A stretch of DNA of 64,000 bases from Alitta virens (lineage: Eukaryota; Annelida; Polychaeta; Phyllodocida; Nereididae). Shown in pieces: positions 33,344 to 47,133 of this stretch. Position 1 is the stretch's first letter; each line of letters opens with the position of its first letter. The stretch covers positions 10,052,407 through 10,116,406 of the forward strand of contig OW028584.1 in NCBI GenBank assembly GCA_932294295.1. Reading direction: 5' to 3'. The notes under the pieces were generated by a model that saw only the letters and a program-made list of their open reading frames with translations, made no database searches and was not told the DNA's origin. A program made the position numbers and the translations under genes.

Positions 33344-35571
33344 AACTTCTGACAAGCTTGTACAAGCCTGTAACTCTAGCCCGATGCAGTTCTGTGATAT
33401 ATAGTAAATGTAATATAGAGTGCCAGTCAATACGGATGCAAGGTCAACCTTTACAGGCTCCTACGGGACCCCCTTGGGGTCTAAGGTGTGCGCCAGTCAT
33501 TTGTAGCCAAGAACAACCCAGGCGTGCTCCACCAATATCAGCAGTTGCTGGTCTGGTTCCCCAATGATAGCGCCCACTACGTCATCGTGCGTCTGGAATT
33601 CACAGCCACCCTGAATGACGACAGAGACGTCTTTCACTACTTCCAAGACATCGACACCATGGCCAAGCGAAATATCACCTGAATCTGGGTAACAAAGGCG
33701 AGACGGTTGTTTCAGACAACCCCACAGCCAAGTCCAGTCGACTGGACCTTCATGGATCCAGACGCGGCACCCGGATGTGTCTGAGAAGTAACACCTGCCT
33801 CAAGTAACTTCTGACAAGCTTGTACAAGCCTGTAACTCTAGCCCGATGCAGTTCTGTGATATATAGTAAATGTAATATAGAGTGCCAGTCAATACGGATG
33901 CAAGGTCAACCTATACAGGCTCCTACGGGACCCCCTTGGGGTCTAAGGTGTGCGCCAGTCATTTGTAGCCAAGAACAACCCAGGCGTGCTCCACCAATAT
34001 CAGCAGTTGCTGGTCTGGTTCCCCAATGATAGCGCCCACTACGTCATCGTGCGTCTGGAATTCACAGCCACCCTGAATGACGACAGAGACGTCTTTCACT
34101 ACTTCCAAGACATCGACACCACGGCCAAGCGAAATATCACCTGAATCTGGGTAACAAAGGCGAGACGGTTGTTTCAGACAACCCCACAGCCAAGTCCAGT
34201 CGACTGGACCTTCATGGATCCAGACGCGGCACCCGGATGTGTCTGAGAAGTGTCACCTGCCTCAAGTAACTTCTGACAAGCTTGTACAAGCCTGTAACTC
34301 TAGCCCGATCCAGTTCTGTGATATATAGTTCTAATATAGAGTGCAAGTCAATACGGATGCAAGGTCAACCTATACAGGATCCTCTGGGACCCCTTGGGGT
34401 CTAAGGTGTGCGCCAGTCATTTGTAGCCAAGAACAACCCGGGCGTGCTCGACCAAAATCAGCAGTTGCTGGTCTGGTTCCCCAATGATGGCGCCCACTAC
34501 GTCATCGTGCGTCTGGAATTCACAGCCACCCTGAATGATCACAGCGACGTCTTTCACTGCTACAAAGACATCGACACCACGGCCAAGCGAAATGTCACCT
34601 GAATCCGGGTAACAAAGGCGACACTGTTGTTTCAGACAAGTGCCACTCACTCAACCCCACAGTCAAGTCCAGTCGACTGGACCTTCAAGGATCCAGACGC
34701 GGCACCCGGATATGTGAGAGAAATGTCACCTGCCTAAAGTAACTTCTGACAAGTTTGTACAAGCCTGAAACTCTAGCCCAAGCGAAATGTCACCTGAATC
34801 CGGGTAACAAAGGCGACACTGTTGTTTCAGACAAGTGCCACTCACTCAACCCCACAGTCAAGTCCAGTCGACTGGACCTTCAAGGATCCAGACGCGGCAC
34901 CCGGATATGTGAGAGAAATGTCACCTGCCTAAAGTAACTTCTGACAAGTTTGTACAAGCCTGAAACTCTAGCCCGATGCAGCTCTGGCACAACCAGGTCA
35001 ATTTGGCCACCTGGTGCAACGGGCTGCGGCGTGTCAGCGCAAGATCACCTGTCCGCACCAGACCAACTGCTGCTGCGGTAACTATACCTCTTCCACTCGT
35101 ACAACCAGACAAGGCGGATTCTGGACGAGAGGCTGGCTCCAATAGTGATATATAGCAAAGCTAATAATGACTGCAAGTCAATACGGATGCAAGGTCAACC
35201 TATTCAGGGTCCTCCGGCACCCCCTTGGGGTCTAAGGTGTGCGCCAGTCATTTGTAGCCAAGACCAACCCGGGCGCGCTCGACCAAAATCAGCAGTTGCT
35301 AGTCTGGTTCCCCAATGATGGCGCCCACTACATCATCGTGCGTCTGGAATTCACATCCACCCAGAATGACGACAGCGACGTCTTTCACTGCTACCAAGAC
35401 ATCGAAACCACGGCCAAGCGAAATGTGACCTTAATCCGGGTAACAAAGGCGAGACTGTTGTTTCAGACAAGTGCCACTCACTCAACCCCACAGCCATGTC
35501 CAGTCGACTGGACCTTCATGGATCCAGACGCGGCACCCGGATGTGTCTGAGAAGTGTCACCTGCCTAAAGT
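33344..35571. repeat. HOR block 14, 2,228 bp (195-bp duplication)
   Basis: Units are M1 33344-33805, 33806-34267, M3 34268-34740 and enlarged M4 34741-35571. It follows the duplication of block 12 by 5,200 bp, which is 7,233 minus one canonical HOR. It is the one duplication block followed by a canonical block instead of a hybrid block. Confidence 0.95.
34585..34974. repeat. 195-bp direct tandem duplication, copy 3
   Basis: Copies at 34585-34779 and 34780-34974, with the same junction as the other four. Confidence 0.93.
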
Positions 35572-37604
35572 AACTTCTGACAAGCTTGTACAAGCCTGTA
35601 ACTCTAGCCCGATGCAGTTCTGTGATATATAGTAAATGTAATATAGAGTGCCAGTCAATACGGATGCAAGGTCAACCTTTACAGGCTCCTACGGGACCCC
35701 CTTGGGGTCTAAGGTGTGCGCCAGTCATTTGTAGCCAAGAACAACCCAGGCGTGCTCCACCAATATCAGCAGTTGCTGGTCTGGTTCCCCAATGATAGCG
35801 CCCACTACGTCATCGTGCGTCTGGAATTCACAGCCACCCTGAATGACGACAGAGACGTCTTTCACTACTTCCAAGACATCGACACCATGGCCAAGCGAAA
35901 TATCACCTGAATCTGGGTAACAAAGGCGAGACGGTTGTTTCAGACAACCCCACAGCCAAGTCCAGTCGACTGGACCTTCATGGATCCAGACGCGGCACCC
36001 GGATGTGTCTGAGAAGTAACACCTGCCTCAAGTAACTTCTGACAAGCTTGTACAAGCCTGTAACTCTAGCCCGATGCAGTTCTGTGATATATAGTAAATG
36101 TAATATAGAGTGCCAGTCAATACGGATGCAAGGTCAACCTATACAGGCTCCTACGGGACCCCCTTGGGGTCTAAGGTGTGCGCCAGTCATTTGTAGCCAA
36201 GAACAACCCAGGCGTGCTCCACCAATATCAGCAGTTGCTGGTCTGGTTCCCCAATGATAGCGCCCACTACGTCATCGTGCGTCTGGAATTCACAGCCACC
36301 CTGAATGACGACAGAGACGTCTTTCACTACTTCCAAGACATCGACACCACGGCCAAGCGAAATATCACCTGAATCTGGGTAACAAAGGCGAGACGGTTGT
36401 TTCAGACAACCCCACAGCCAAGTCCAGTCGACTGGACCTTCATGGATCCAGACGCGGCACCCGGATGTGTCTGAGAAGTGTCACCTGCCTCAAGTAACTT
36501 CTGACAAGCTTGTACAAGCCTGTAACTCTAGCCCGATCCAGTTCTGTGATATATAGTTCTAATATAGAGTGCAAGTCAATACGGATGCAAGGTCAACCTA
36601 TACAGGATCCTCTGGGACCCCTTGGGGTCTAAGGTGTGCGCCAGTCATTTGTAGCCAAGAACAACCCGGGCGTGCTCGACCAAAATCAGCAGTTGCTGGT
36701 CTGGTTCCCCAATGATGGCGCCCACTACGTCATCGTGCGTCTGGAATTCACAGCCACCCTGAATGATCACAGCGACGTCTTTCACTGCTACAAAGACATC
36801 GACACCACGGCCAAGCGAAATGTCACCTGAATCCGGGTAACAAAGGCGACACTGTTGTTTCAGACAAGTGCCACTCACTCAACCCCACAGTCAAGTCCAG
36901 TCGACTGGACCTTCAAGGATCCAGACGCGGCACCCGGATATGTGAGAGAAATGTCACCTGCCTAAAGTAACTTCTGACAAGTTTGTACAAGCCTGAAACT
37001 CTAGCCCGATGCAGCTCTGGCACAACCAGGTCAATTTGGCCACCTGGTGCAACGGGCTGCGGCGTGTCAGCGCAAGATCACCTGTCCGCACCAGACCAAC
37101 TGCTGCTGCGGTAACTATACCTCTTCCACTCGTACAACCAGACAAGGCGGATTCTGGACGAGAGGCTGGCTCCAATAGTGATATATAGCAAAGCTAATAA
37201 TGACTGCAAGTCAATACGGATGCAAGGTCAACCTATTCAGGGTCCTCCGGCACCCCCTTGGGGTCTAAGGTGTGCGCCAGTCATTTGTAGCCAAGACCAA
37301 CCCGGGCGCGCTCGACCAAAATCAGCAGTTGCTAGTCTGGTTCCCCAATGATGGCGCCCACTACGTCATCGTGCGTCTGGAATTCTCATCCACCCAGAAT
37401 GACGACAGCGACGTCTTTCACTGCTACCAAGACATCGAAACCACGGCCAAGCGAAATGTGACCTTAATCCGGGTAACAAAGGCGAGACTGTTGTTTCAGA
37501 CAAGTGCCACTCACTCAACCCCACAGCCATGTCCAGTCGACTGGACCTTCATGGATCCAGACGCGGCACCCGGATGTGTCTGAGAAGTGTCACCTGCCTA
37601 AAGT
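35572..37604. repeat. HOR block 15, canonical 2,033 bp
   Basis: Units are M1 35572-36033, 36034-36495 (gatgcag head, M2 tail), M3 36496-36968 and M4 36969-37604. The M4 has the tacgtc allele and a private T at 37386 (gaattctca). Confidence 0.95.
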
Positions 37605-39637
37605 AACTTCTGACAAGCTTGTACAAGCCTGTAACTCTAGCCCGATGCAGTTCTGTGATATATAGTAAATGTAATATAGAGTGCCAGTCAATACGGATGC
37701 AAGGTCAACCTTTACAGGCTCCTACGGGACCCCCTTGGGGTCTAAGGTGTGCGCCAGTCATTTGTAGCCAAGAACAACCCAGGCGTGCTCCACCAATATC
37801 AGCAGTTGCTGGTCTGGTTCCCCAATGATAGCGCCCACTACGTCATCGTGCGTCTGGAATTCACAGCCACCCTGTATGACGACAGAGACGTCTTTCACTA
37901 CTTCCAAGACATCGACACCATGGCCAAGCGAAATATCACCTGAATCTGGGTAACAAAGGCGAGACGGTTGTTTCAGACAACCCCACAGCCAAGTCCAGTC
38001 GACTGGACCTTCATGGATCCAGACGCGGCACCCGGATGTGTCTGAGAAGTAACACCTGCCTCAAGTAACTTCTGACAAGCTTGTACAAGCCTGTAACTCT
38101 AGCCCGATCCAGTTCTGTGATATATAGTAAATGTAATATAGAGTGCCAGTCAATACGGATGCAAGGTCAACCTATACAGGCTCCTACGGGACCCCCTTGG
38201 GGTCTAAGGTGTGCGCCAGTCATTTGTAGCCAAGAACAACCCAGGCGTGCTCCACCAATATCAGCAGTTGCTGGTCTGGTTCCCCAATGATAGCGCCCAC
38301 TACGTCATCGTGCGTCTGGAATTCACAGCCACCCTGAATGACGACAGAGACGTCTTTCACTACTTCCAAGACATCGACACCACGGCCAAGCGAAATATCA
38401 CCTGAATCTGGGTAACAAAGGCGAGACGGTTGTTTCAGACAACCCCACAGCCAAGTCCAGTCGACTGGACCTTCATGGATCCAGACGCGGCACCCGGATG
38501 TGTCTGAGAAGTGTCACCTGCCTCAAGTAACTTCTGACAAGCTTGTACAAGCCTGTAACTCTAGCCCGATCCAGTTCTGTGATATATAGTTCTAATATAG
38601 AGTGCAAGTCAATACGGATGCAAGGTCAACCTATACAGGATCCTCTGGGACCCCTTGGGGTCTAAGGTGTGCGCCAGTCATTTGTAGCCAAGAACAACCC
38701 GGGCGTGCTCGACCAAAATCAGCAGTTGCTGGTCTGGTTCCCCAATGATGGCGCCCACTACGTCATCGTGCGTCTGGAATTCACAGCCACCCTGAATGAT
38801 CACAGCGATGTCTTTCACTGCTACAAAGACATCGACACCACGGCCAAGCGAAATGTCACCTGAATCCGGGTAACAAAGGCGACACTGTTGTTTCAGACAA
38901 GTGCCACTCACTCAACCCCACAGTCAAGTCCAGTCGACTGGACCTTCAAGGATCCAGACGCGGCACCCGGATATGTGAGAGAAATGTCACCTGCCTAAAG
39001 TAACTTCTGACAAGTTTGTACAAGCCTGAAACTCTAGCCCGATGCAGCTCTGGCACAACCAGGTCAATTTGGCCACCTGGTGCAACGGGCTGCGGCGTGT
39101 CAGCGCAAGATCACCTGTCCGCACCAGACCAACTGCTGCTGCGGTAACTATACCTCTTCCACTCGTACAACCAGACAAGGCGGATTCTGGACGAGAGGCT
39201 GGCTCCAATAGTGATATATAGCAAAGCTAATAATGACTGCAAGTCAATACGGATGCAAGGTCAACCTATTCAGGGTCCTCCGGCACCCCCTTGGGGTCTA
39301 AGGTGTGCGCCAGTCATTTGTAGCCAAGACCAACCCGGGCGCGCTCGACCAAAATCAGCAGTTGCTAGTCTGGTTCCCCAATGATGGCGCCCACTACATC
39401 ATCGTGCGTCTGGAATTCACATCCACCCAGAATGACGACAGCGACGTCTTTCACTGCTACCAAGACATCGAAACCACGGCCAAGCGAAATGTGACCTTAA
39501 TCCGGGTAACAAAGGCGAGACTGTTGTTTCAGACAAGTGCCACTCACTCAACCCCACAGCCATGTCCAGTCGACTGGACCTTCATGGATCCAGACGCGGC
39601 ACCCGGATGTGTCTGAGAAGTGTCACCTGCCTAAAGT
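37605..39637. repeat. HOR block 16, canonical 2,033 bp
   Basis: Units are M1 37605-38066 (private T at 37875), M2 38067-38528, M3 38529-39001 (private T at 38809, a CpG transition) and M4 39002-39637 with common alleles. Confidence 0.95.
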
Positions 39638-41670
39638 AACTTCTGACAAGCTTGTACAAGCCTGTAACTCTAGCCCGATGCAGTTCTGTGATATATAGTA
39701 AATGTAATATAGAGTGCCAGTCAATACGGATGCAAGGTCAACCTTTACAGGCTCCTACGGGACCCCCTTGGGGTCTAAGGTGTGCGCCAGTCATTTGTAG
39801 CCAAGAACAACCCAGGCGTGCTCCACCAATATCAGCAGTTGCTGGTCTGGTTCCCCAATGATAGCGCCCACTACGTCATCGTGCGTCTGGAATTCACAGC
39901 CACCCTGAATGACGACAGAGACGTCTTTCACTACTTCCAAGACATCGACACCATGGCCAAGCGAAATATCACCTGAATCTGGGTAACAAAGGCGAGACGG
40001 TTGTTTCAGACAACCCCACAGCCAAGTCCAGTCGACTGGACCTTCATGGATCCAGACGCGGCACCCGGATGTGTCTGAGAAGTAACACCTGCCTCAAGTA
40101 ACTTCTGACAAGCTTGTACAAGCCTGTAACTCTAGCCCGATGCAGTTCTGTGATATATAGTAAATGTAATATAGAGTGCCAGTCAATACGGATGCAAGGT
40201 CAACCTATACAGGCTCCTACGGGACCCCCTTGGGGTCTAAGGTGTGCGCCAGTCATTTGTAGCCAAGAACAACCCAGGCGTGCTCCACCAATATCAGCAG
40301 TTGCTGGTCTGGTTCCCCAATGATAGCGCCCACTACGTCATCGTGCGTCTGGAATTCACAGCCACCCTGAATGACGACAGAGACGTCTTTCACTACTTCC
40401 AAGACATCGACACCACGGCCAAGCGAAATATCACCTGAATCTGGGTAACAAAGGCGAGACGGTTGTTTCAGACAACCCCACAGCCAAGTCCAGTCGACTG
40501 GACCTTCATGGATCCAGACGCGGCACCCGGATGTGTCTGAGAAGTGTCACCTGCCTCAAGTAACTTCTGACAAGCTTGTACAAGCCTGTAACTCTAGCCC
40601 GATCCAGTTCTGTGATATATAGTTCTAATATAGAGTGCAAGTCAATACGGATGCAAGGTCAACCTATACAGGATCCTCTGGGACCCCTTGGGGTCTAAGG
40701 TGTGCGCCAGTCATTTGTAGCCAAGAACAACCCGGGCGTGCTCGACCAAAATCAGCAGTTGCTGGTCTGGTTCCCCAATGATGGCGCCCACTACGTCATC
40801 GTGCGTCTGGAATTCACAGCCACCCTGAATGATCACAGCGACGTCTTTCACTGCTACAAAGACATCGACACCACGGCCAAGCGAAATGTCACCTGAATCC
40901 GGGTAACAAAGGCGACACTGTTGTTTCAGACAAGTGCCACTCACTCAACCCCACAGTCAAGTCCAGTCGACTGGACCTTCAAGGATCCAGACGCGGCACC
41001 CGGATATGTGAGAGAAATGTCACCTGCCTAAAGTAACTTCTGACAAGTTTGTACAAGCCTGAAACTCTAGCCCGATGCAGCTCTGGCACAACCAGGTCAA
41101 TTTGGCCACCTGGTGCAACGGGCTGCGGCGTGTCAGCGCAAGATCACCTGTCCGCACCAGACCAACTGCTGCTGCGGTAACTATACCTCTTCCACTCGTA
41201 CAACCAGACAAGGCGGATTCTGGACGAGAGGCTGGCTCCAATAGTGATATATAGCAAAGCTAATAATGACTGCAAGTCAATACGGATGCAAGGTCAACCT
41301 ATTCAGGGTCCTCCGGCACCCCCTTGGGGTCTAAGGTGTGCGCCAGTCATTTGTAGCCAAGACCAACCCGGGCGCGCTCGACCAAAATCAGCAGTTGCTA
41401 GTCTGGTTCCCCAATGATGGCGCCCACTACGTCATCGTGCGTCTGGAATTCACATCCACCCAGAATGACGACAGCGACGTCTTTCACTGCTACCAAGACA
41501 TCGAAACCACGGCCAAGCGAAATGTGACCTTAATCCGGGTAACAAAGGCGAGACTGTTGTTTCAGACAAGTGCCACTCACTCAACCCCACAGCCATGTCC
41601 AGTCGACTGGACCTTCATGGATCCAGACGCGGCACCCGGATGTGTCTGAGAAGTGTCACCTGCCTAAAGT
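39638..41670. repeat. HOR block 17, canonical 2,033 bp
   Basis: Units are M1 39638-40099, 40100-40561 (gatgcag head, M2 tail), M3 40562-41034 and M4 41035-41670. The M4 carries tacgtc, the allele also found in the M4 of block 2, which stands just before the related block 3. Confidence 0.95.
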
Positions 41671-44600
41671 AACTTCTGACAAGCTTGTACAAGCCTGTAA
41701 CTCTAGCCCGATGCAGTTCTGTGATATATAGTAAATGTAATATAGAGTGCCAGTCAATACGGATGCAAGGTCAACCTTTACAGGCTCCTACGGGATCCCC
41801 TTGGGGTCTAAGGTGTGCGCCAGTCATTTGTAGCCAAGAACAACCCAGGCGTGCTCCACCAATATCAGCAGTTGCTGGTCTGGTTCCCCAATGATAGCGC
41901 CCACTACGTCATCGTGCGTCTGGAATTCACAGCCACCCTGAATGACGACAGAGACGTCTTTCACTACTTCCAAGACATCGACACCATGGCCAAGCGAAAT
42001 ATCACCTGAATCTGGGTAACAAAGGCGAGACGGTTGTTTCAGACAACCCCACAGCCAAGTCCAGTCGACTGGACCTTCATGGATCCAGACGCGGCACCCG
42101 GATGTGTCTGAGAAGTAACACCTGCCTCAAGTAACTTCTGACAAGCTTGTACAAGCCTGTAACTCTAGCCCGATCCAGTTCTGTGATATATAGTAAATGT
42201 AATATAGAGTGCCAGTCAATACGGATGCAAGGTCAACCTATACAGGCTCCTACGGGACCCCCTTGGGGTCTAAGGTGTGCGCCAGTCATTTGTAGCCAAG
42301 AACAACCCAGGCGTGCTCCACCAATATCAGCAGTTGCTGGTCTGGTTCCCCAATGATAGCGCCCACTACGTCATCGTGCGTCTGGAATTCACAGCCACCC
42401 TGAATGACGACAGAGACGTCTTTCACTACTTCCAAGACATCGACACCATGGCCAAGCGAAATATCACCTGAATCTGGGTAACAAAGGCGAGACGGTTGTT
42501 TCAGACAACCCCACAGCCAAGTCCAGTCGACTGGACCTTCATGGATCCAGACGCGGCACCCGGATGTGTCTGAGAAGTAACACCTGCCTCAAGTAACTTC
42601 TGACAAGCTTGTACAAGCCTGTAACTCTAGCCCGATGCAGTTCTGTGATATATAGTAAATGTAATATAGAGTGCCAGTCAATACGGATGCAAGGTCAACC
42701 TATACAGGCTCCTACGGGACCCCCTTGGGGTCTAAGGTGTGCGCCAGTCATTTGTAGCCAAGAACAACCCAGGCGTGCTCCACCAATATCAGCAGTTGCT
42801 GGTCTGGTTCCCCAATGATAGCGCCCACTACGTCATCGTGCGTCTGGAATTCACAGCCACCCTGAATGACGACAGAGACGTCTTTCACTACTTCCAAGAC
42901 ATCGACACCACGGCCAAGCGAAATATCACCTGAATCTGGGTAACAAAGGCGAGACGGTTGTTTCAGACAACCCCACAGCCAAGTCCAGTCGACTGGACCT
43001 TCATGGATCCAGACGCGGCACCCGGATGTGTCTGAGAAGTGTCACCTGCCTCAAGTAACTTCTGACAAGCTTGTACAAGCCTGTAACTCTAGCCCGATCC
43101 AGTTCTGTGATATATAGTTCTAATATAGAGTGCAAGTCAATACGGATGCAAGGTCAACCTATACAGGATCCTCTGGGACCCCTTGGGGTCTAAGGTGTGC
43201 GCCAGTCATTTGTAGCCAAGAACAACCCGGGCGTGCTCGACCAAAATCAGCAGTTGCTGGTCTGGTTCCCCAATGATGGCGCCCACTACGTCATCGTGCG
43301 TCTGGAATTCACAGCCACCCTGAATGATCACAGCGACGTCTTTCACTGCTACAAAGACATCGACACCACGGCCAAGCGAAATGTCACCTGAATCCGGGTA
43401 ACAAAGGCGACACTGTTGTTTCAGACAAGTGCCACTCACTCAACCCCACAGTCAAGTCCAGTCGACTGGACCTTCAAGGATCCAGACGCGGCACCCGGAT
43501 ATGTGAGAGAAATGTCACCTGCCTAAAGTAACTTCTGACAAGCTTGTACAAGCCTGTAACTCTAGCCCGATCCAGTTCTGTGATATATAGTAAATGTAAT
43601 ATAGAGTGCCAGTCAATACGGATGCAAGGTCAACCTATACAGGCTCCTACGGGACCCCCTTGGGGTCTAAGGTGTGCGCCAGTCATTTGTAGCCAAGAAC
43701 AACCCAGGCGTGCTCCACCAATATCAGCAGTTGCTGGTCTGGTTCCCCAATGATAGCGCCCACTACGTCATCGTGCGTCTGGAATTCACAGCCACCCTGA
43801 ATGACGACAGAGACGTCTTTCACTACTTCCAAGACATCGACACCATGGCCAAGCGAAATATCACCTGAATCTGGGTAACAAAGGCGAGACGGTTGTTTCA
43901 GACAACCCCACAGCCAAGTCCAGTCGACTGGACCTTCATGGATCCAGACGCGGCACCCGGATGTGTCTGAGAAGTAACACCTGCCTCAAGTAACTTCTGA
44001 CAAGCTTGTACAAGCCTGTAACTCTAGCCCGATGCAGTTCTGTGATATATAGTAAATGTAATATAGAGTGCCAGTCAATACGGATGCAAGGTCAACCTAT
44101 ACAGGCTCCTACGGGACCCCCTTGGGGTCTAAGGTGTGCGCCAGTCATTTGTAGCCAAGAACAACCCAGGCGTGCTCCACCAATATCAGCAGTTGCTGGT
44201 CTGGTTCCCCAATGATAGCGCCCACTACGTCATCGTGCGTCTGGAATTCACAGCCACCCTGAATGACGACAGAGACGTCTTTCACTACTTCCAAGACATC
44301 GACACCACGGCCAAGCGAAATATCACCTGAATCTGGGTAACAAAGGCGAGACGGTTGTTTCAGACAACCCCACAGCCAAGTCCAGTCGACTGGACCTTCA
44401 TGGATCCAGACGCGGCACCCGGATGTGTCTGAGAAGTGTCACCTGCCTCAAGTAACTTCTGACAAGCTTGTACAAGCCTGTAACTCTAGCCCGATCCAGT
44501 TCTGTGATATATAGTTCTAATATAGAGTGCAAGTCAATACGGATGCAAGGTCAACCTATACAGGATCCTCTGGGACCCCTTGGGGTCTAAGGTGTGCGCC

Positions 44601-45562
44601 AGTCATTTGTAGCCAAGAACAACCCGGGCGTGCTCGACCAAAATCAGCAGTTGCTGGTCTGGTTCCCCAATGATGGCGCCCACTACGTCATCGTGCGTCT
44701 GGAATTCACAGCCACCCTGAATGATCACAGCGACGTCTTTCACTGCTACAAAGACATCGACACCACGGCCAAGCGAAATGTCACCTGAATCCGGGTAACA
44801 AAGGCGACACTGTTGTTTCAGACAAGTGCCACTCACTCAACCCCACAGTCAAGTCCAGTCGACTGGACCTTCAAGGATCCAGACGCGGCACCCGGATATG
44901 TGAGAGAAATGTCACCTGCCTAAAGTAACTTCTGACAAGTTTGTACAAGCCTGAAACTCTAGCCCGATGCAGCTCTGGCACAACCAGGTCAATTTGGCCA
45001 CCTGGTGCAACGGGCTGCGGCGTGTCAGCGCAAGATCACCTGTCCGCACCAGACCAACTGCTGCTGCGGTAACTATACCTCTTCCACTCGTACAACCAGA
45101 CAAGGCGGATTCTGGACGAGAGGCTGGCTCCAATAGTGATATATAGCAAAGCTAATAATGACTGCAAGTCAATACGGATGCAAGGTCAACCTATTCAGGG
45201 TCCTCCGGCACCCCCTTGGGGTCTAAGGTGTGCGCCAGTCATTTGTAGCCAAGACCAACCCGGGCGCGCTTGACCAAAATCAGCAGTTGCTAGTCTGGTT
45301 CCCCAATGATGGCGCCCACTACATCATCGTGCGTCTGGAATTCACATCCACCCAGAATGACGACAGCGACGTCTTTCACTGCTACCAAGACATCGAAACC
45401 ACGGCCAAGCGAAATGTGACCTTAATCCGGGTAACAAAGGCGAGACTGTTGTTTCAGACAAGTGCCACTCACTCAACCCCACAGCCATGTCCAGTCGACT
45501 GGACCTTCATGGATCCAGACGCGGCACCCGGATGTGCCTGAGAAGTGTCACCTGCCTAAAGT
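41671..45562. repeat. HOR block 18, 3,892 bp; fused pair of block-3-like HORs lacking one M4
   Basis: Units are M1 41671-42132 (rare T at 41796), chimera 42133-42594, 42595-43056, M3 43057-43529, then directly chimera 43530-43991, 43992-44453, M3 44454-44926 and M4 44927-45562. No M4 follows the first M3: gagagaaatgtcacctg runs into an M2-type aagcttgtac start. The length equals (2,495-636)+(2,495-462), as expected for unequal crossover at monomer starts between two block-3-like copies. Private changes are T at 45271 and C at 45537. Confidence 0.92.
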
Positions 45563-47133
45563 AACTTCTGACAAGCTTGTACAAGCCTGTAACTCTAGCC
45601 CGATGCAGTTCTGTGATATATAGTAAATGTAATATAGAGTGCCAGTCAATACGGATGCAAGGTCAACCTTTACAGGCTCCTACGGGACCCCCTTGGGGTC
45701 TAAGGTGTGCGCCAGTCATTTGTAGCCAAGAACAACCCAGGCGTGCTCCACCAATATCAGCAGTTGCTGGTCTGGTTCCCCAATGATAGCGCCCACTACG
45801 TCATCGTGCGTCTGGAATTCACAGCCACCCTGAATGACGACAGAGACGTCTTTCACTACTTCCAAGACATCGACACCATGGCCAAGCGAAATATCACCTG
45901 AATCTGGGTAACAAAGGCGAGACGGTTGTTTCAGACAACCCCACAGCCAAGTCCAGTCGACTGGACCTTCATGGATCCAGACGCGGCACCCGGATGTGTC
46001 TGAGAAGTGTCACCTGCCTCAAGTAACTTCTGACAAGCTTGTACAAGCCTGTAACTCTAGCCCGATCCAGTTCTGTGATATATAGTTCTAATATAGAGTG
46101 CAAGTCAATACGGATGCAAGGTCAACCTATACAGGATCCTCTGGGACCCCTTGGGGTCTAAGGTGTGCGCCAGTCATTTGTAGCCAAGAACAACCCGGGC
46201 GTGCTCGACCAAAATCAGCAGTTGCTGGTCTGGTTCCCCAATGATGGCGCCCACTACGTCATCGTGCGTCTGGAATTCACAGCCACCCTGAATGATCACA
46301 GCGACGTCTTTCACTGCTACAAAGACATCGACACCACGGCCAAGCGAAATGTCACCTGAATCCGGGTAACAAAGGCGACACTGTTGTTTCAGACAAGTGC
46401 CACTCACTCAACCCCACAGTCAAGTCCAGTCGACTGGACCTTCAAGGATCCAGACGCGGCACCCGGATATGTGAGAGAAATGTCACCTGCCTAAAGTAAC
46501 TTCTGACAAGTTTGTACAAGCCTGAAACTCTAGCCCGATGCAGCTCTGGCACAACCAGGTCAATTTGGCCACCTGGTGCAACGGGCTGCGGCGTGTCAGC
46601 GCAAGATCACCTGTCCGCACCAGACCAACTGCTGCTGCGGTAACTATACCTCTTCCACGCGTACAACCAGACAAGGCGGATTCTGGACGAGAGGCTGGCT
46701 CCAATAGTGATATATAGCAAAGCTAATAATGACTGCAAGTCAATACGGATGCAAGGTTAACCTATTCAGGGTCCTCCGGCACCCCCTTGGGGTCTAAGGT
46801 GTGCGCCAGTCATTTGTAGCCAAGACCAACCCGGGCGCGCTCGACCAAAATCAGCAGTTGCTAGTCTGGTTCCCCAATGATGGCGCCCACTGCATCATCG
46901 TGCGTCTGGAATTCACATCCACCCAGAATGACGACAGCGACGTCTTTCACTGCTACCAAGACATCGAAACCACGGCCAAGCGAAATGTGACCTTAATCCG
47001 GGTAACAAAGGCGAGACTGTTGTTTCAGACAAGTGCCACTCACTCAACCCCACAGCCATGTCCAGTCGACTGGACCTTCATGGATCCAGACGCGGCACCC
47101 GGATGTGTCTGAGAAGTGTCACCTGCCTAAAGT
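45563..47133. repeat. HOR block 19, 1,571 bp (one 462-bp unit lost)
   Basis: Units are 45563-46024 (M1 head and catggcc, M2-type tail), M3 46025-46497 and M4 46498-47133. The merged first unit shows that crossover between M1 and M2 removed exactly 462 bp. A private T lies at 46758. The M4 carries cacgcg and ctgcatc. Confidence 0.95.
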
